A stretch of DNA of 64,000 bases, taken from positions 19,183,061 through 19,247,060 of the forward strand of contig CM038912.1 of NCBI GenBank assembly GCA_021904315.1, read 5' to 3'. The DNA comes from Sphagnum magellanicum (taxonomy: Eukaryota; Streptophyta; Sphagnopsida; Sphagnales; Sphagnaceae). The notes below the pieces were generated by a model. That model was not told the DNA's origin, made no database searches, and saw only the letters and a list, made by a program, of their open reading frames with translations. Position 1 is the stretch's first letter; every line of letters begins with the position of its first letter. Positions 41,190 to 53,839 of this stretch are shown piece by piece. Made by a program: the position numbers and the translations under genes.

Positions 41190-41765
41190 AATATATTCAC
41201 ATTAGGTTTTGCCTATGTTTGGTGTTGGTAAACCTAGGTTTATCTTAAGTTTAGCCTATGTTTAATTTTATGTTTAACCTTTAGGTTTACTTTAAATTTA
41301 ACCTAGGTTTAACCTCTAAGTTCGACTTCTATGTTTAGCTTATGTTTAGTCTTTACATGTAACCTAAGTTTAGGTTAGATTTAACCTTTAACTTTAACCT
41401 AGGTTTAGGTTAAATTTCGCCTTTAAGCTTAACTTTTTGGTTTAGAGTAAGTTTAGCTTTTAAATTTAACCTAGGTTCAAACTTTAGGTTTAGGCTAGGT
41501 TTAACCTTTAAGTTTCGCTTATGTTTAGCTTTTAGATGTAAATAATTTAGGTTTAAATTTTAGATTTAACCTAAGTTCAACCAAGCTTGAGGTTTAATTT
41601 AATTTAGTTTAAGTACCTTTTACATTTAACCTAGTTTAGTTTAAATAGCCTTAGGTTATATTAGGTTAACTTATAATAAGCTAAGGAAACTTCAGTTAAC
41701 CTAAGTCAAACAAAGTTATTTTAGGCCAATCTAAGTTCACCTAGGCTAAAATATTAAATTGTTTA
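41190..41765. repeat. Degenerate self-complementary satellite (TTTAACCTAGGTTTA type)
   Basis: About 570 bases are built almost only from variants of AGGTTTA, TTTAACCTA, TTTAGCTT and their complements. Palindromes such as AACCTAGGTT recur. No fixed period is visible. A shorter, similar patch is at about 56.46-56.58 kb and another at about 41.93-42.0 kb. Hexamer content recalls diverged telomere-like TTTAGG sequence, but true TTTAGGG runs are absent. Confidence 0.7.
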
Positions 41766-41802
41766 TACTTTTGTGATGAGTGATTATGTTACAAATAAAA
41801 AG

Positions 41803-41872
41803 TTGTGATGCAATGGTTAAGTATTTAAACCTTCAAATGAAGGTGATGGGTTCAAGTTTTCACATTTGCAAC
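41803..41872 (+). repeat. SINE-like head or tRNA-derived relic
   Basis: TGTGATGCAATGGTTAAG (41804-41821) resembles an RNA polymerase III A box, and GGGTTCAAGTTTT (about 41848-41860) resembles a B box. The spacing (about 40 bases between boxes) fits tRNA-derived SINEs. The acceptor stem does not pair, so it is not a working tRNA gene. The 3' extent is not defined. Confidence 0.4.
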
Positions 41873-42619
41873 TAAAGAATACCTAGGCTCCTTGATTAAA
41901 TAGCTTACCTAGTCTATTGTAGCTTCATTTTTTATTTAGGCCTAGACTTAGCCTAGGTTAAGTTACTTGGACTAAAGTTATTAGGTTAGGCTTTTGAGAT
42001 AAGTTTCCAACCCTAGGTTTCCACGTAACATCACATGATTGGGCCAAAAATTCATTTTCTAGCTCTACACTATCACATGGCAACCCTTAAGTGGTGAATA
42101 AATTTGTTAATTTGGAATAGGTTGCCACATGGCAATTCATAAATGGACAATTTTAAAAAAATTTAAAGTAAATTGTCACATGGCAACAAGAAGTTAATTT
42201 AAAAATAGTAGTTTATATTATTAAAATTAAAATTTAATCATTTGATGTATCTTACATGATTATTATTCGATTTAATATTACAAAAATCAATGATCATGAT
42301 TGGACGATCTTTCAAGATTATGATCATCCATCCATGATTACAATCATGAAAATGGTATGGAATGGCATAAACAAGGGTCCTATTGTCCTTGTGATTAGAT
42401 GGTACATCACTAGTGCATTTGTTTTTAATTGGCTGGTGTTTGTTCTTGGTTTCATTCAAATTTGAATTTTTGGAATCTTCAACATAGAAGCTAATGATTT
42501 TTTTAAAAATTATCAAAATAAAATATGATTTAATTAATGTTAAAGCCACCCATGTACTATGGTATATGCTTAATGACTATAATTATTTATAATCCATATT
42601 AATTAATTGTTATGGAATA

Positions 42620-43121
42620 CTAAAAAGGTCATACTCCTATCAATATATGCCTTGTTTCATGGAATATTTCATTAGTTTGGGGTAGATTTCATCAACATGG
42701 GGTAGATCTTGTTTTTGTCTTGGAGCCTATGATTTCAAAGCCCTTATAGCAAGGGGTTTTCAATTTACTAGCTTGGGGTTTTTAATTCCAAGCATAGGGT
42801 TTGGACCCATGCAAGTTAGGCATGTTTATTACAATTCAAATTATATATGAATATTCAAGTGCATTTGCACTCAATTTCAATCCACTTGAGATTGGGTGTG
42901 AAAGCATTTGGATACTCTTATAATTTGAATCATAATCAACATGCCCAACTTGCATAGGTTTCAATTGTATGCTTGGAGTCAAAATTTTCATGCTAAGGAA
43001 TAAAAAAATCGCATGCTAGGGGCTTTGAGAAAACAAATTTACCCCATGTTAATGAAATATACACCATGTTAATGGATTTTTTAAAAGGTGAGGGGTATGG
43101 TGAAAGTATGGCCCTTTTGGT
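42620..43121. mobile_element. Fold-back (long inverted repeat) element, about 500 bp
   Basis: Nearly the whole element is an imperfect hairpin. Left TCCAAGCATAGGG and CATGCAAGTTAGGCATGTTTA are matched by the complements of TGCTTGGA and AACATGCCCAACTTGCATAG on the right. Outer blocks GGGGTAGATTTCATCAACAT and AAAGCCC also pair with ACCCCATGTTAATGAAATAT and GGGGCTTT. The ends are near AAAAAGGTCATACT (left) and AGTATGGCCCTTTT (right). The centre is at about 42,875. No coding sequence. A half copy is present at about 58.47-58.64 kb. Confidence 0.75.
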
Positions 43122-44589
43122 AATCCATAGATTGCATCCCACAATTCAAAGTTTCTTTCCTTACAATGGGCCACTTTATTGACCCTTTGAAAAAAAAGTT
43201 CAAATGCTTTCTACACTCCTAAATACCAATAAGGGAGTTTGGAAGTGCTTCCCTTTGGCCCACCAATCTGTCTATAATAAGTACAAGCCCACATATTTGG
43301 GCTAAGGATATAAGACAAATTGTGGTACTATTAGGGAATATCTTTTTTGCACATGTTGTCCCCATTCATTGCTTGAGTAGAATTTCCATTTCTAACCTTG
43401 TTCATCACCATTTTTGGTCTAGGCTTTAATTACAAGAGCTTGGGTACCTATTGTGATGTGATTCATATTTTAATTAATTTGATCAATTGTGGTGCATCCC
43501 AAAGATGTTTTTGATAATGGACCACTTTGATAAGCCTATTACCCCAAAAAATATGAAATTTTGGTAATGGTTGGTTTATTGATTGGCCCAATGTTGACAC
43601 TTTTTGTGCAAATTTGTCTTTTTTTTAAAAATTACACATATTTACATGGTGAGTAAATCATGTAAATAATGAAATTACATGGTTTTACACTTACACTTAA
43701 ATGGAATGTATATAAGTTTGCTATTTGCACTTAGTTACATCAAGGGTATGTTTAAAACCATATATATGCTCAACATTGGTTTAAACCCATATTACAACTT
43801 TAAAACATGGTGAAACGATGCATAGGTATGTTAAAATGTAGCTAAATTTTATATCAAGTGCATTAAAAGCTCTTGATGTTCAACAAATGACATGGAAATG
43901 CATATCACAATATAATTTGAAAAGCACAAGCATGCTTTAAACATTTACTCATAAGCACACATGTAAAACTAGAGGATTCATGTATGTTAAAGTTGGCTTT
44001 GTCATTGTGCCAAAACCCCAATAAAAAATACAAATGCCTTTTCATTTTCCATTTTGATTAAAAAAACAAGGTTAAAAAGTAAACATCAAAAGTAAATCAT
44101 ACCAACTTGAAAAACTAAAGTACATGAAACATTTCTTGTATACCCTTTAGGTTAGATGGGTATTAGAACAATTTCAATAATTATTACTCATAAGGTGAAG
44201 GTAAGTCATATTTTTAGAATTTTCATACAGGCGAAATCTTAGTACATACAATGAAAAATCTAATAAAAAAGTCTAAATCTAAGTTCCGACAAGCATATAT
44301 CTTCTTGTATATACATGTTACTTTATTAATCTAATCACTAAAATATTTAAAAATTGGAATCATATCAAACATTTTCAAATTTAAGCTTGCAAATTTTTAA
44401 CTTCACAAAAACTTACCCACATCTTATGCTACAAATCAAAATGCACATGCCATTAATGTTAAACTTAACATAAATTCCCAAAATTGGACCTCCAATTGTT
44501 TTGAATCTTGGTAGAATGTTCCCAAAGATCACAACATGATGCACAATTTCTGCAAGTTCAATTCAATGGTCTCACAAATCAAACAATAG

Positions 44590-44880
44590 TAAAAACTATA
44601 TTCAACAATTGTATAACAATTTGGAGGTCAAGATGTATTAACTTTTGAGTTTTTCATTATTCTACCTTAAAACATGAGTAGGCTATTTACCATAACTGTA
44701 GATAACAACTTTGTAGCAACTTGGAGCTCAACATGTGTTAACTTTTGAATTTTTCATTAATCTACCTAAAAAATAAACATATACCGTAACTATAAATAAC
44801 AAATTTGCAACAAGTTTGGACTTCAAGATCTATTGAATTTTTTATTTGTTTTACATCAAACAAAAATATTTACCATGACT
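44590..44880 (+). repeat. Tandem repeat, three units of about 95 bp
   Basis: The shared core is TACCATAACT(G/A)TA(G/A)ATAACA, AACTTTGTAGCAACTTGGA, TCAA(G/C)ATGT(A/G)TTAACTTTTG and TTTTTCATTA(A/T)TCTACCT. The units start near 44592, 44690 and 44785 and are clearly diverged. Confidence 0.7.
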
Positions 44881-44946
44881 ATATACTTTGCATTGGCAAG
44901 TGGGTGGGCTTAAAAAATAGTATATATCTATTGGAAGCCAAACATA

Positions 44947-45029
44947 AGTTTGGGTATATAAATTAATCAAATCTAGGTTTTTTTTTGTTTGGGTATATAA
45001 ATTAATCAAATCCAGGTTTTTTTTTTTTG
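44947..45029 (+). repeat. Short tandem duplication ending in poly-T
   Basis: GTTTGGGTATATAAATTAAT-CAAATC(T/C)AGG plus a T run occurs twice in succession with one substitution, so the duplication is recent. Confidence 0.85.
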
Positions 45030-46261
45030 CTTGACCATTCACCTAGAATACAAATGTGGGTAAATCACGTAGGTATAGTTTCCTACATAACACTACAAGA
45101 AACTTCAATTCCATGACCTTCCCAAGAAATTTTTTGTCACCATCACTTGAAAATGGAATCACTACTTTATCATAATTTTTGGAAGACTTGGTTCCATTGG
45201 AAACATTAAAGAAGTACAAGGCTCTTTAAATGAGTAGGACAACTGTAGTATAGTGTAGTATGGGCCATACCCAATGTTTAGGAATGAATGGAGCACTAAC
45301 AATAAAGTATTACAAACATGCATTTTTGTCTTCATACCAATTGCCTAGGTTTTCTATGGTTTTGCATGATGAATATGGGGTGACCATTAAGGGATGTTGT
45401 GGAACTCACCTTAGGCATAAATTTGAATTTTAGTTGATGTAAAATGGCAAGCCTTGGTTTAGTTTGACTATTATTTGGGACTATTATGCATGTGAAGAAC
45501 ACATTGAAGGAATGAGATGCCCTAAGGGGTACACAAAATTTGAAATGAATCTCATGTGGTCAAGAGAATAGCAAGAAATTGATTTTAGATTAGGAATTTT
45601 AAAATCAAGTTTTGAGATCAGGTATAAATATGAAAATGCATATGCTCATTTTTTTTCGAAAAATAGTAAGTGGTTTCTTCATTAAAAATGATTGTTTATT
45701 GTGTGATTGACCCATGTTATTGCATTTGGGATAATTATTCATTTACCAAAACTTTATGGTACACACAAGAGGATGGACTATCTCACCATTAATCCACTAA
45801 GACAAAAAGGAAAGGGAAAAATGAGAGGAGAGTAAACATATGATGAGCAAGTGTTATTCATTGTTGAATGTAGGCCCATTGTTTTCACTACCTTAAACAT
45901 GGAACAACAATTGGATTTGAGGTGGGCATTGAGTGGAAGGCTTGGGGCTCAATTGCCCAATCCTTTATTAACATTTAAAAAGAGAATGATAACATTTTTT
46001 AAATGGTATACCTATTTCTTTCATTTATTATTGGGTTTGGGTGTCATACATTTACTAGTTAGTGGTGGTTTTTAAATGTAAATAATTATTATATTTATGA
46101 TTTTTCTATTGAAAATTAGGGTTGGAAGATCATCCTTTAAAATGTAGTGTGGACATAATGTTGTGATTCATATTAATTGGTTGGGGGTGCACAACCTACA
46201 ATTTTTCCCTCTTTCTACTCTTTCATTGGCTAATTCCCAAAACACAAAATGCAAGCTATGA

Positions 46262-46870
46262 CACATCTAGAATAAAAATTGTCCAAATGGCTTGCTAACC
46301 ACACAAAAAAAATTCATGGATGTAAACTCATGTACAACACAATTTTTATTTATAAAAGTTCAAACTTCACAGATGGTAAAACTGATTGAAAACTTGAAAT
46401 TTTTACCAAATTTGAAAAAACATGATTTAAAATCAATTTTATAATACAAATAGGGATGAATATAGTATTTTAGGAATGTTATATCACCCCCACACAATTG
46501 TGATATTAACCCTCCACATTTTTTTCATCCTTTTTCAATTTCCTCTTGCCTTTTTCTCTTGTAGAAGCTTTAAGAAAACATATGATTCTCAACCAAATCT
46601 TCAACCATAAGGAAATAAAGAAGAAGAAATGGCAAGACCCAAGCAACAAAAAAGGCCATCCATGGCCCCAAAAAGGAAAGAAATCACTCACAACCCCCTT
46701 TACTCAAAATAACACACTTCGAATACAAATTGTTCAAATGGATGGTTGACTACAAAACAAAAACTCAATGTGCAAGCTCATGTATAATACAACTTTTATT
46801 GAAAACATAAATCAAATTTCACACATGGAAAAACTTATTGAAAAATTGGAGTTTTTCAATGGACTCAAAA
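46262..46870 (+). repeat. Direct repeat pair (about 150 bp, copies 450 bp apart)
   Basis: About 46262-46410 and 46710-46870 match as diverged copies: AAATTGT(C/T)CAAATGG, then GCTCATGTA(C/T)AA(C/T)ACAA, TTTTTATT, and CACA(G/C)ATGG(T/A)AAAACT(G/T)ATTGAAAA. They may be remnants of two insertions of one element or of its ends. Confidence 0.6.
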
Positions 46871-49800
46871 ATTTATAAAAAACATTCAAATCCCCTTCCC
46901 CCCTTTCCAAAAGAAAAAAAATCATAGGCCTATGGGGTGCGTAGTACATCTCTTCATTGGTTGCATGTAATATTTATTTTCAAAATTGTTAGTATTTTGA
47001 CCTAGGTTAATGGGTGAGGTACTAATTGAGGTACATTGTGAGACAAGCTAGTTCAAATACCTAATCAAGATAAACATCAATGCAAAGTGACAGTAAGCCC
47101 CCCAAAAATTGTTGTAAAAAATACAACATTTTTGCATTTAGTTTTTTGATAACGTTATATAATGGAGATCACATGCTGAATATTATTGTTTGTTTTAAGT
47201 ATATTTGATTAGCTTTAGACTTAAATTAATCAATTTTTTTTGGAAACAACAAACCCTGAAGAACTTGAATGTATGGATTATATGTGTGACAAAATAATAC
47301 CTATCACAAAGTATGAAAAATTACATATATATTTCAAAATTAAAGTTCTAAGTGGATTTTTTTGTTGAATTTTTTTGTGGTGAATGACATTGATATACAT
47401 CAATTAAATTATAATACCATTTAGAATTTTAGAGCTTTTGGTTGAAAAGCCATTACAAAAATGTGGTTTACATTTGTTTAACAATAAGTGCATAAGTCTT
47501 CTTTTAAGAAAAAATTACTACCATATGAAAAAGGAGGAGATTTTATAGGTGGACTTTGAATTTTATTTTTATTTTTTAATTTGGTAATCTTTCATGAACC
47601 ATAAACATGAGACTCTATGGTTGTCAAAAAAAATCAAATTATATACTCTATGTAGATTGATTTTATCTAATCTTCTTCATCTAACCATTGGATCAAAATT
47701 AACATTGACTCAAAGTGAACTGTGAGTTCCAAAATGTTATTGTGTAAATTCTAATTTCTTTTTGCTTGTGTTTATTATAGCCAAAAGATGACATCAAGAT
47801 TTCAACTAATGTGTACCATGATATTTGTTATACATTTTTATTTTGGTGAAAAGTGATTCACCCTTAGTGTGTTTTCACTTTAAAATGAAATGCTTAATCT
47901 TAATTATAATACTCAAATTTGTAGGTGCCCTAATTTTGCATTTAAAACATGTTCACTTATATAAAAATGTAAAAGAACATCAAATCAATGACAAACCAAT
48001 ACAAAGATGTCTATTTTATGAAACAAATTATTATTTGAAAATTAACATGATAAAATCATTCTTTAAAAACCCATGACATTATTTACTTGATAGAAAGGAA
48101 AAAAAGAGAAACGGATTAACCCTCACATATCATGATGATGGCATATTATTTTTTAATTTTGTCCCATTGATGATATTCATTTGAAGTTTTACATCTATCA
48201 AACCCTACTTCCTATTCAAGAGATTTCAAGTGGATATGAGCACATCAAGGGAAGATTTTTAAAAATGTGATTTGGTAATGTGGAAACATATATGAAAACT
48301 ATACATGATATTTGTTTTCATGGAAAACATGGCAGTTTCATTTGCAAATGAAATTTAATCACAACCCAAATTTTTTTATGACCATATATTTGAGCCATTT
48401 CACATGTATCATGTAGGCAAAACTCAATCAAAAAATCCTAAAAAACTATTGGTTTGTTAGTATGAATCCATCACCTTTAAAAGCTTGGATTACTATGACA
48501 TTAATGACAAATTTTTCTTTCTCTTTTTTTTTACAAAAAAACTTTTGGCTAATCAAAAGTGGAATCATATTTTAATTTCTTGTTTTGCATGCTTTGTTTG
48601 CAATTTTCATTTGTTTTTTAATCTCCCCAAATCATGGTACTTAATCCAAATTCCCCAAAATTCTTGGAAAATAAATTAACACCATGTGGGAAACATGGTT
48701 TTTATTTTCCTCTCAATTTTGTGGTTTCAAAAGTTTGGAAAAAAAATCCAAATTTTTATTAATTATTTTCAAACTTAAAATTTAAAATTCCAAAAAAAAT
48801 TGTCACTACAATGTGAAATCTTGCCACAAAAAAGAAAAGAAAAGGGCAACATTGGTTGGAAACTTTTTTGAAAACATAAATGAGAATTTCAAGAAAAAAC
48901 CATGAAAAGTACTTCTATTCTCCAACTTGTAGCCAAAGGTTTGGCTTGTCACATATTCCCAAATCAAGGATGGAAACTCTTTAAATCCCATTCATGTTTG
49001 AAACTTCAACATTTTGGATTGCAAAAAATGTTAAGGCAAGTAAATAAACAAGAAGCATATGTCCAATGCCCTCTTTTCATATAGGAAATTGATAATATAA
49101 ATACAATTTTTATGACTTGGACATAAGGATTGAATTGTAGAGTGCTAATTGCATTTGGACATAACAACTAATATAGAAGCATATGGGAAAAGTTGAAAAC
49201 TCATGCTTTTGTGAAGCATGTGTACCTTATATAATTACATAGTTAAGTTAATAATCTTACTTGTTCCATTTCACCTATATACAAGGTTAAACATCCATAC
49301 CCTATGAGAAAATATAAATATATAACTATGGAGGCAAGAATTATATACGCAAATAAAAATTGTGAATTTTCACCTTCAAGAATAAATTCCCAATACTCAA
49401 GTGGCCATGAGAGTTAATTGAGATTAATGTTTTGTAAATAATTTTTTAAAACATATTTATAGTCAAATAAAATTGAAAATTTCCAATTTGTTAGATAAAT
49501 CAAACATGATATCCACCTAGATTGCATCCTTTTAAATATGAAAAAACTTCATTTGTTTATGATCACAAAAGGGATCAAAACTTTTTTTCATGGTCCACAT
49601 GCAAAAGTAACCAATCTCCTAAAAGCATAGGGATCAAAAGCAAAAGGTAGAATTTAGCTCACACTCCAAGCCACTAATGTATACAAAGGGGTGCCACATT
49701 CATGTTCCTAGCATGATCTCATTTTAGATTTGAGCAAAGGGGGAACATGGGTTACACTTTACCCAATTTGTTGCTCCTCATGAGTTCCTTCTTACCCCCC

Positions 49801-50340
49801 TTCAGTTTGTTGATTGATAATGTGCACACAATAGTCAAAACCGATCAAGACCAATGTCCATAGTTCATAAATCCATAGATTGTTGTGTGGTTACACTTCA
49901 TGATTCCCGCACTACCAATGGTGAGATGAAGAGGGTTTCCAATCACAAAAGCTTGAGGTAGAAGTAAAAGTTGAAAAACAAATTAAAATGACAAAAGTGA
50001 AACAAAACCATATTGAGTTTATTTTATTCACCTCCCCATTCTTCAAATGCAAATATTTTTATAAAATATTTTTTTCTACCAAAAAAAAAGTTGGATGCAA
50101 TACAACTATTCAAATTGCTTAGAGCCATTTGCTTGCAAATATATTATTGTTCAATTTCAAGTTTTATAAAAACATTCATCCATTATCAATATAAATACTG
50201 TTGTACCCAAATGGATTTGGCAACAAATTGGCCAATAATTAGTTAAATCTCAACTCTTAGCTTCAACACTTGGTTTTTTAATTCCGAAATTTTTGGCATG
50301 TAATGTTTATACAAAATAATAAACATGACTTTGTTGTCTT

Positions 50341-50420
50341 TTTGGGATAGTCTAAGTGTGTTTAGACTCTCACATCTTTGAATTCAAGGATTGGGAGGTC
50401 TAAAGTTCAAACTCGACAAT
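50341..50420 (+). repeat. Second SINE-like head
   Basis: GGATAGTCTAAGTGTG (near 50344) resembles an A box and AAAGTTCAAACTCG (near 50402) a B box, with a spacing of about 45 bases. A weak anticodon-arm-like hairpin lies between them. It is not a functional tRNA by eye. Confidence 0.35.
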
Positions 50421-53400
50421 CAAATATTTTAGAATTTAATTTAATAATTATCATAAATTTTTTGGCACTAGTAGTAAATAATTTCTCAAAAATTCGAAAA
50501 AAATAAAAAATAAGTTAATCTATACCAAAATCGTTCGTGTATTATGGTAGCTTCAAAATGACATGAAGTGAGGGTCATGACATCTATATGCAAGAAACTT
50601 ATAACTGAATTTGTTGTGCTTTTGTTAGCTTTCATTTCGCCTCTTGTTGAAATACATTAGTGACAAGAGGTGAGATCCTAAAAGGGCTCACATAAAGGAT
50701 TCCTTAATTTGGAAAACAACCCCAAACCAAACTAAACTTGTCACCCCACTTAGTGCCACAAGTCTTTTATTTGTTGAGTCTTTTATTAATCAAATTGTCA
50801 AATCAATATAAATGCAAACAAAAAGTTATTATGAATTTTTTTTTCACAAAGCATGAAAATTGGGTAGTGTGTTAGCTTGCACACCTCCTACCATTGCATT
50901 CACATGGTAGACTTCATGCCATCAAGTTCTATGATGGCTAATATCAATTGTTCAATTAAGGAATTTATATTATCAAGTAATGCAATGACAAGAAATATTC
51001 AATAATATATTGAAGCAAGTTATGATGTATCTTCTACGACTTTGAACAATTTTTTCGGGTTAAATTTGCAAAAAACTTAAAGCCTAAAAAAACAAAAAAC
51101 AAAATTGGATTTTCTAAAAATCCCTTTCAATATAAAGGGAGCAATTGCATGTGTCCAAGTTTTTACATTAGCATATTACCATCCACTTTAATTCAACCAT
51201 GATGAAATTACTTGAAAAACTTCCTTGAAAGATAAAATCTTATGAAGGTTCTATAGAAACTTCCATGAGTTACCACTTCCTCCACAAAGTTTCAAGCCCG
51301 TGTTTTCTACATGCTAGGAGTTCAATGTAGACTTTAATTCGAACAAATAAAATTGGCAGTACATGGAGACCTTTATTGTTTCTCACAAGTAATTACAAAG
51401 GTAGGAGGTATTTAAAAATATATGAGGTCAACTTTCATGATGACACAATGGCAAACATTGCATACTTGTACTAGGCATCTTCACTTATATTAGATTAAAA
51501 ACCCACTTGTGTGAATATATATTTTATATTATTCCAAAAGTAAATTTCAATCATGTATGTAAATCTGTATGCAATTGCAAACGATCAATACTCAAAACAA
51601 TCAAGGTTGTGTGAGCTTGATGTCAATTACTTAAAAGACTTTTTACCCCTTCCTTCTTTTCAATTTATTTAATGACATGTGAATGTTAGGATGCATTCAA
51701 AACATCCAATTTATTCATGGCCATAACATTGGAACAAATGATGATGTTTGACTCAAGTCATCGTAGGCATAAATGTTTTGTAAGTAGTCACCTTCGGGGG
51801 CAAGGCTATCATTGATTCATGTGAAGTACAATAGTTCAATATTTGATGGTAAAATGACAAAGCTAAAGCTCATACACATTACCATGTGAAATGCATAATA
51901 TATGATTGGTGGCCCATGTTGGACTAAAATTGTTATTTTACTTGTTTTAAATATTCATCATTGTTGGGAAAGAAAACTTTAAATTAAAAGAAAACTTTCA
52001 AAATTCCCTCAATACATTCAAATGCACATGAAAAAGAAAAAGAAAAAAGAAGGAGATGGCCATACATTCCACCATCAAGGAAAAAGGTCACATGTTACGC
52101 TTTACTTTTTCAACTATTTGTATTCATCTATAGAAGTTGCAAGGAGGAACTCATTGAACTACAGATAATCTCTGTCTTTGAATACCATGAAAAATTTTAA
52201 CCTAGTTTCAATACATCATTAAAATCTAACATTATTGCTTCAAACATAATACAACTTAAATGTCACACAACATGATAAAAAGTAGCAAATTTTTATACAC
52301 TAAGAAGCTAAAGCCTAAAATTCATATATGCAATTTTTTCTGAAGGCAATGGTTTATTAGGAACATTCATAGTGAATGGATTCAAAAAATTGAGCACTAC
52401 AAAGTTGAATGCCTATATGACATGTTCAAAACTTGTTTTAGAAATTGTTTTTTGGTACACCAATTTGTTAATTGTTTTGTTGATTTGATTGTTACTTATG
52501 AAAAACACAAAGTCTTTTTGCCAAGTTTGTGACAACATTTCTATGACTATTGAGTTGTGGTGACTTACCCAATGCCTTAATATTGTTCTACATGCTTTGA
52601 AGACAAATTTAAGAAAAATTGTCAAATTTTGATGCTAAATGGAAGTAAAATACAACATACACACATGTAATGTAATAATTTTTTTAGATTTGATGCATCA
52701 GATGATATGTTTGTATTCCAAGCTCACAACTACGGCAATAATGATGACAATATATTACAATTATTCTTTTAAATTTATAATAAAAATCTATGTTCATCCT
52801 TGGCAACACATTTTTCCATGAATTTAAATCTATATGCACACAATAGAATATGATGTGGTAAAGCTTTGAAAATTGTTTTATAAACTCCATAATTTTACCC
52901 TTTTGTCAATGTTTTCTCCTTGAACAATTGGAAGGGGAAACGGTTGGAAAGCTTGGGCCCATGACACATCCTTGTGAGGGACATAGGTTGTTCCATTGTA
53001 AGTGGGAAAACAAATTACCCAAATTGAATTTTTGAATTGAAGTTGAGCCGATTCTGCAATAACTAGTTGGCTACATAATCATAGCATGTCATGATGAAGT
53101 AGTTGGCTCTAGAGTCCTTTTCCCATACAAGTATTTGAAAATCATATTTTCCACTTTTCTTCACAATGTCGACGTTTTTCTCTTCATTGTTTACACCTTG
53201 TTGTAAAATAGTGTTTTGATTCATTAACACAAATCTCCCCTTTTTCATTGTGAATAGGTAATAATCCATTCAACAAGGGAATGTCACAAAATGTTGAATG
53301 ATTAAGTAGTAAGACCCATTTGGGTGATTTTGCCTCCCACATTGTGATATTTGTCTTTAAGCAAATTTGACATGATCCTCAAATGCTTAAATATTGTGAG

Positions 53401-53690
53401 TAGTTTTCAATTGTATTTTGCCTTGAAGGAAATGTACATGCCTTGGTTTGAATACGTTAAAAATATTATCCCCATGTTTTTTTGACACAACTTGCCTCAA
53501 ATATTGTTTTTTCAAAAGTCAAATTTTAAGACATCTATAAATATTTTGTCCTTCTCAAGTTTAAAATAAGGAATTTTGAATTTTTCACAATTTATTTAAA
53601 TGTTTTTTAATCACATCAACCTAAAGGACTATGAAAATATTCATATGGTATTTGGAAGACACCTTATGTTGGTGAATAATGGTTCCTAAA

Positions 53691-53839
53691 AATGAGGAGG
53701 CACCTTTTAGCTTGCAAAAGGCCTCTTACATGCCTATTAAATGCCTCCCATTCCTACCACCTCATGATCCAACTAGTCTATAATCATTGTAATATATGTA
53801 CTTAAGGCCTTTTGTAGGCCTAAGGTGCCTCACATTCCT
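53691..53839. repeat. Inverted repeat, about 36-bp arms
   Basis: GAGGCACCTTTTAGCTTGC-AAAAGGCCTCTT on the left pairs with AAGGCCTTTTGTAGGCCTAA-GGTGCCTC on the right, with a loop of about 72 bases. Two CCTCCCATTCCTA or CCTCACATTCCTA stretches lie near it. It may be a small MITE or a fragment. Confidence 0.6.

Noticed and set aside
41190-41765. Telomere array
   Set aside because: No runs of TTTAGGG. Units are mixed in both orientations and degenerate, so only telomere-like at most.
53063-53269. 68-codon minus-strand frame
   Set aside because: Some protein-like character but no family, no neighbouring exons and strong AT bias. Not supportable as a gene.
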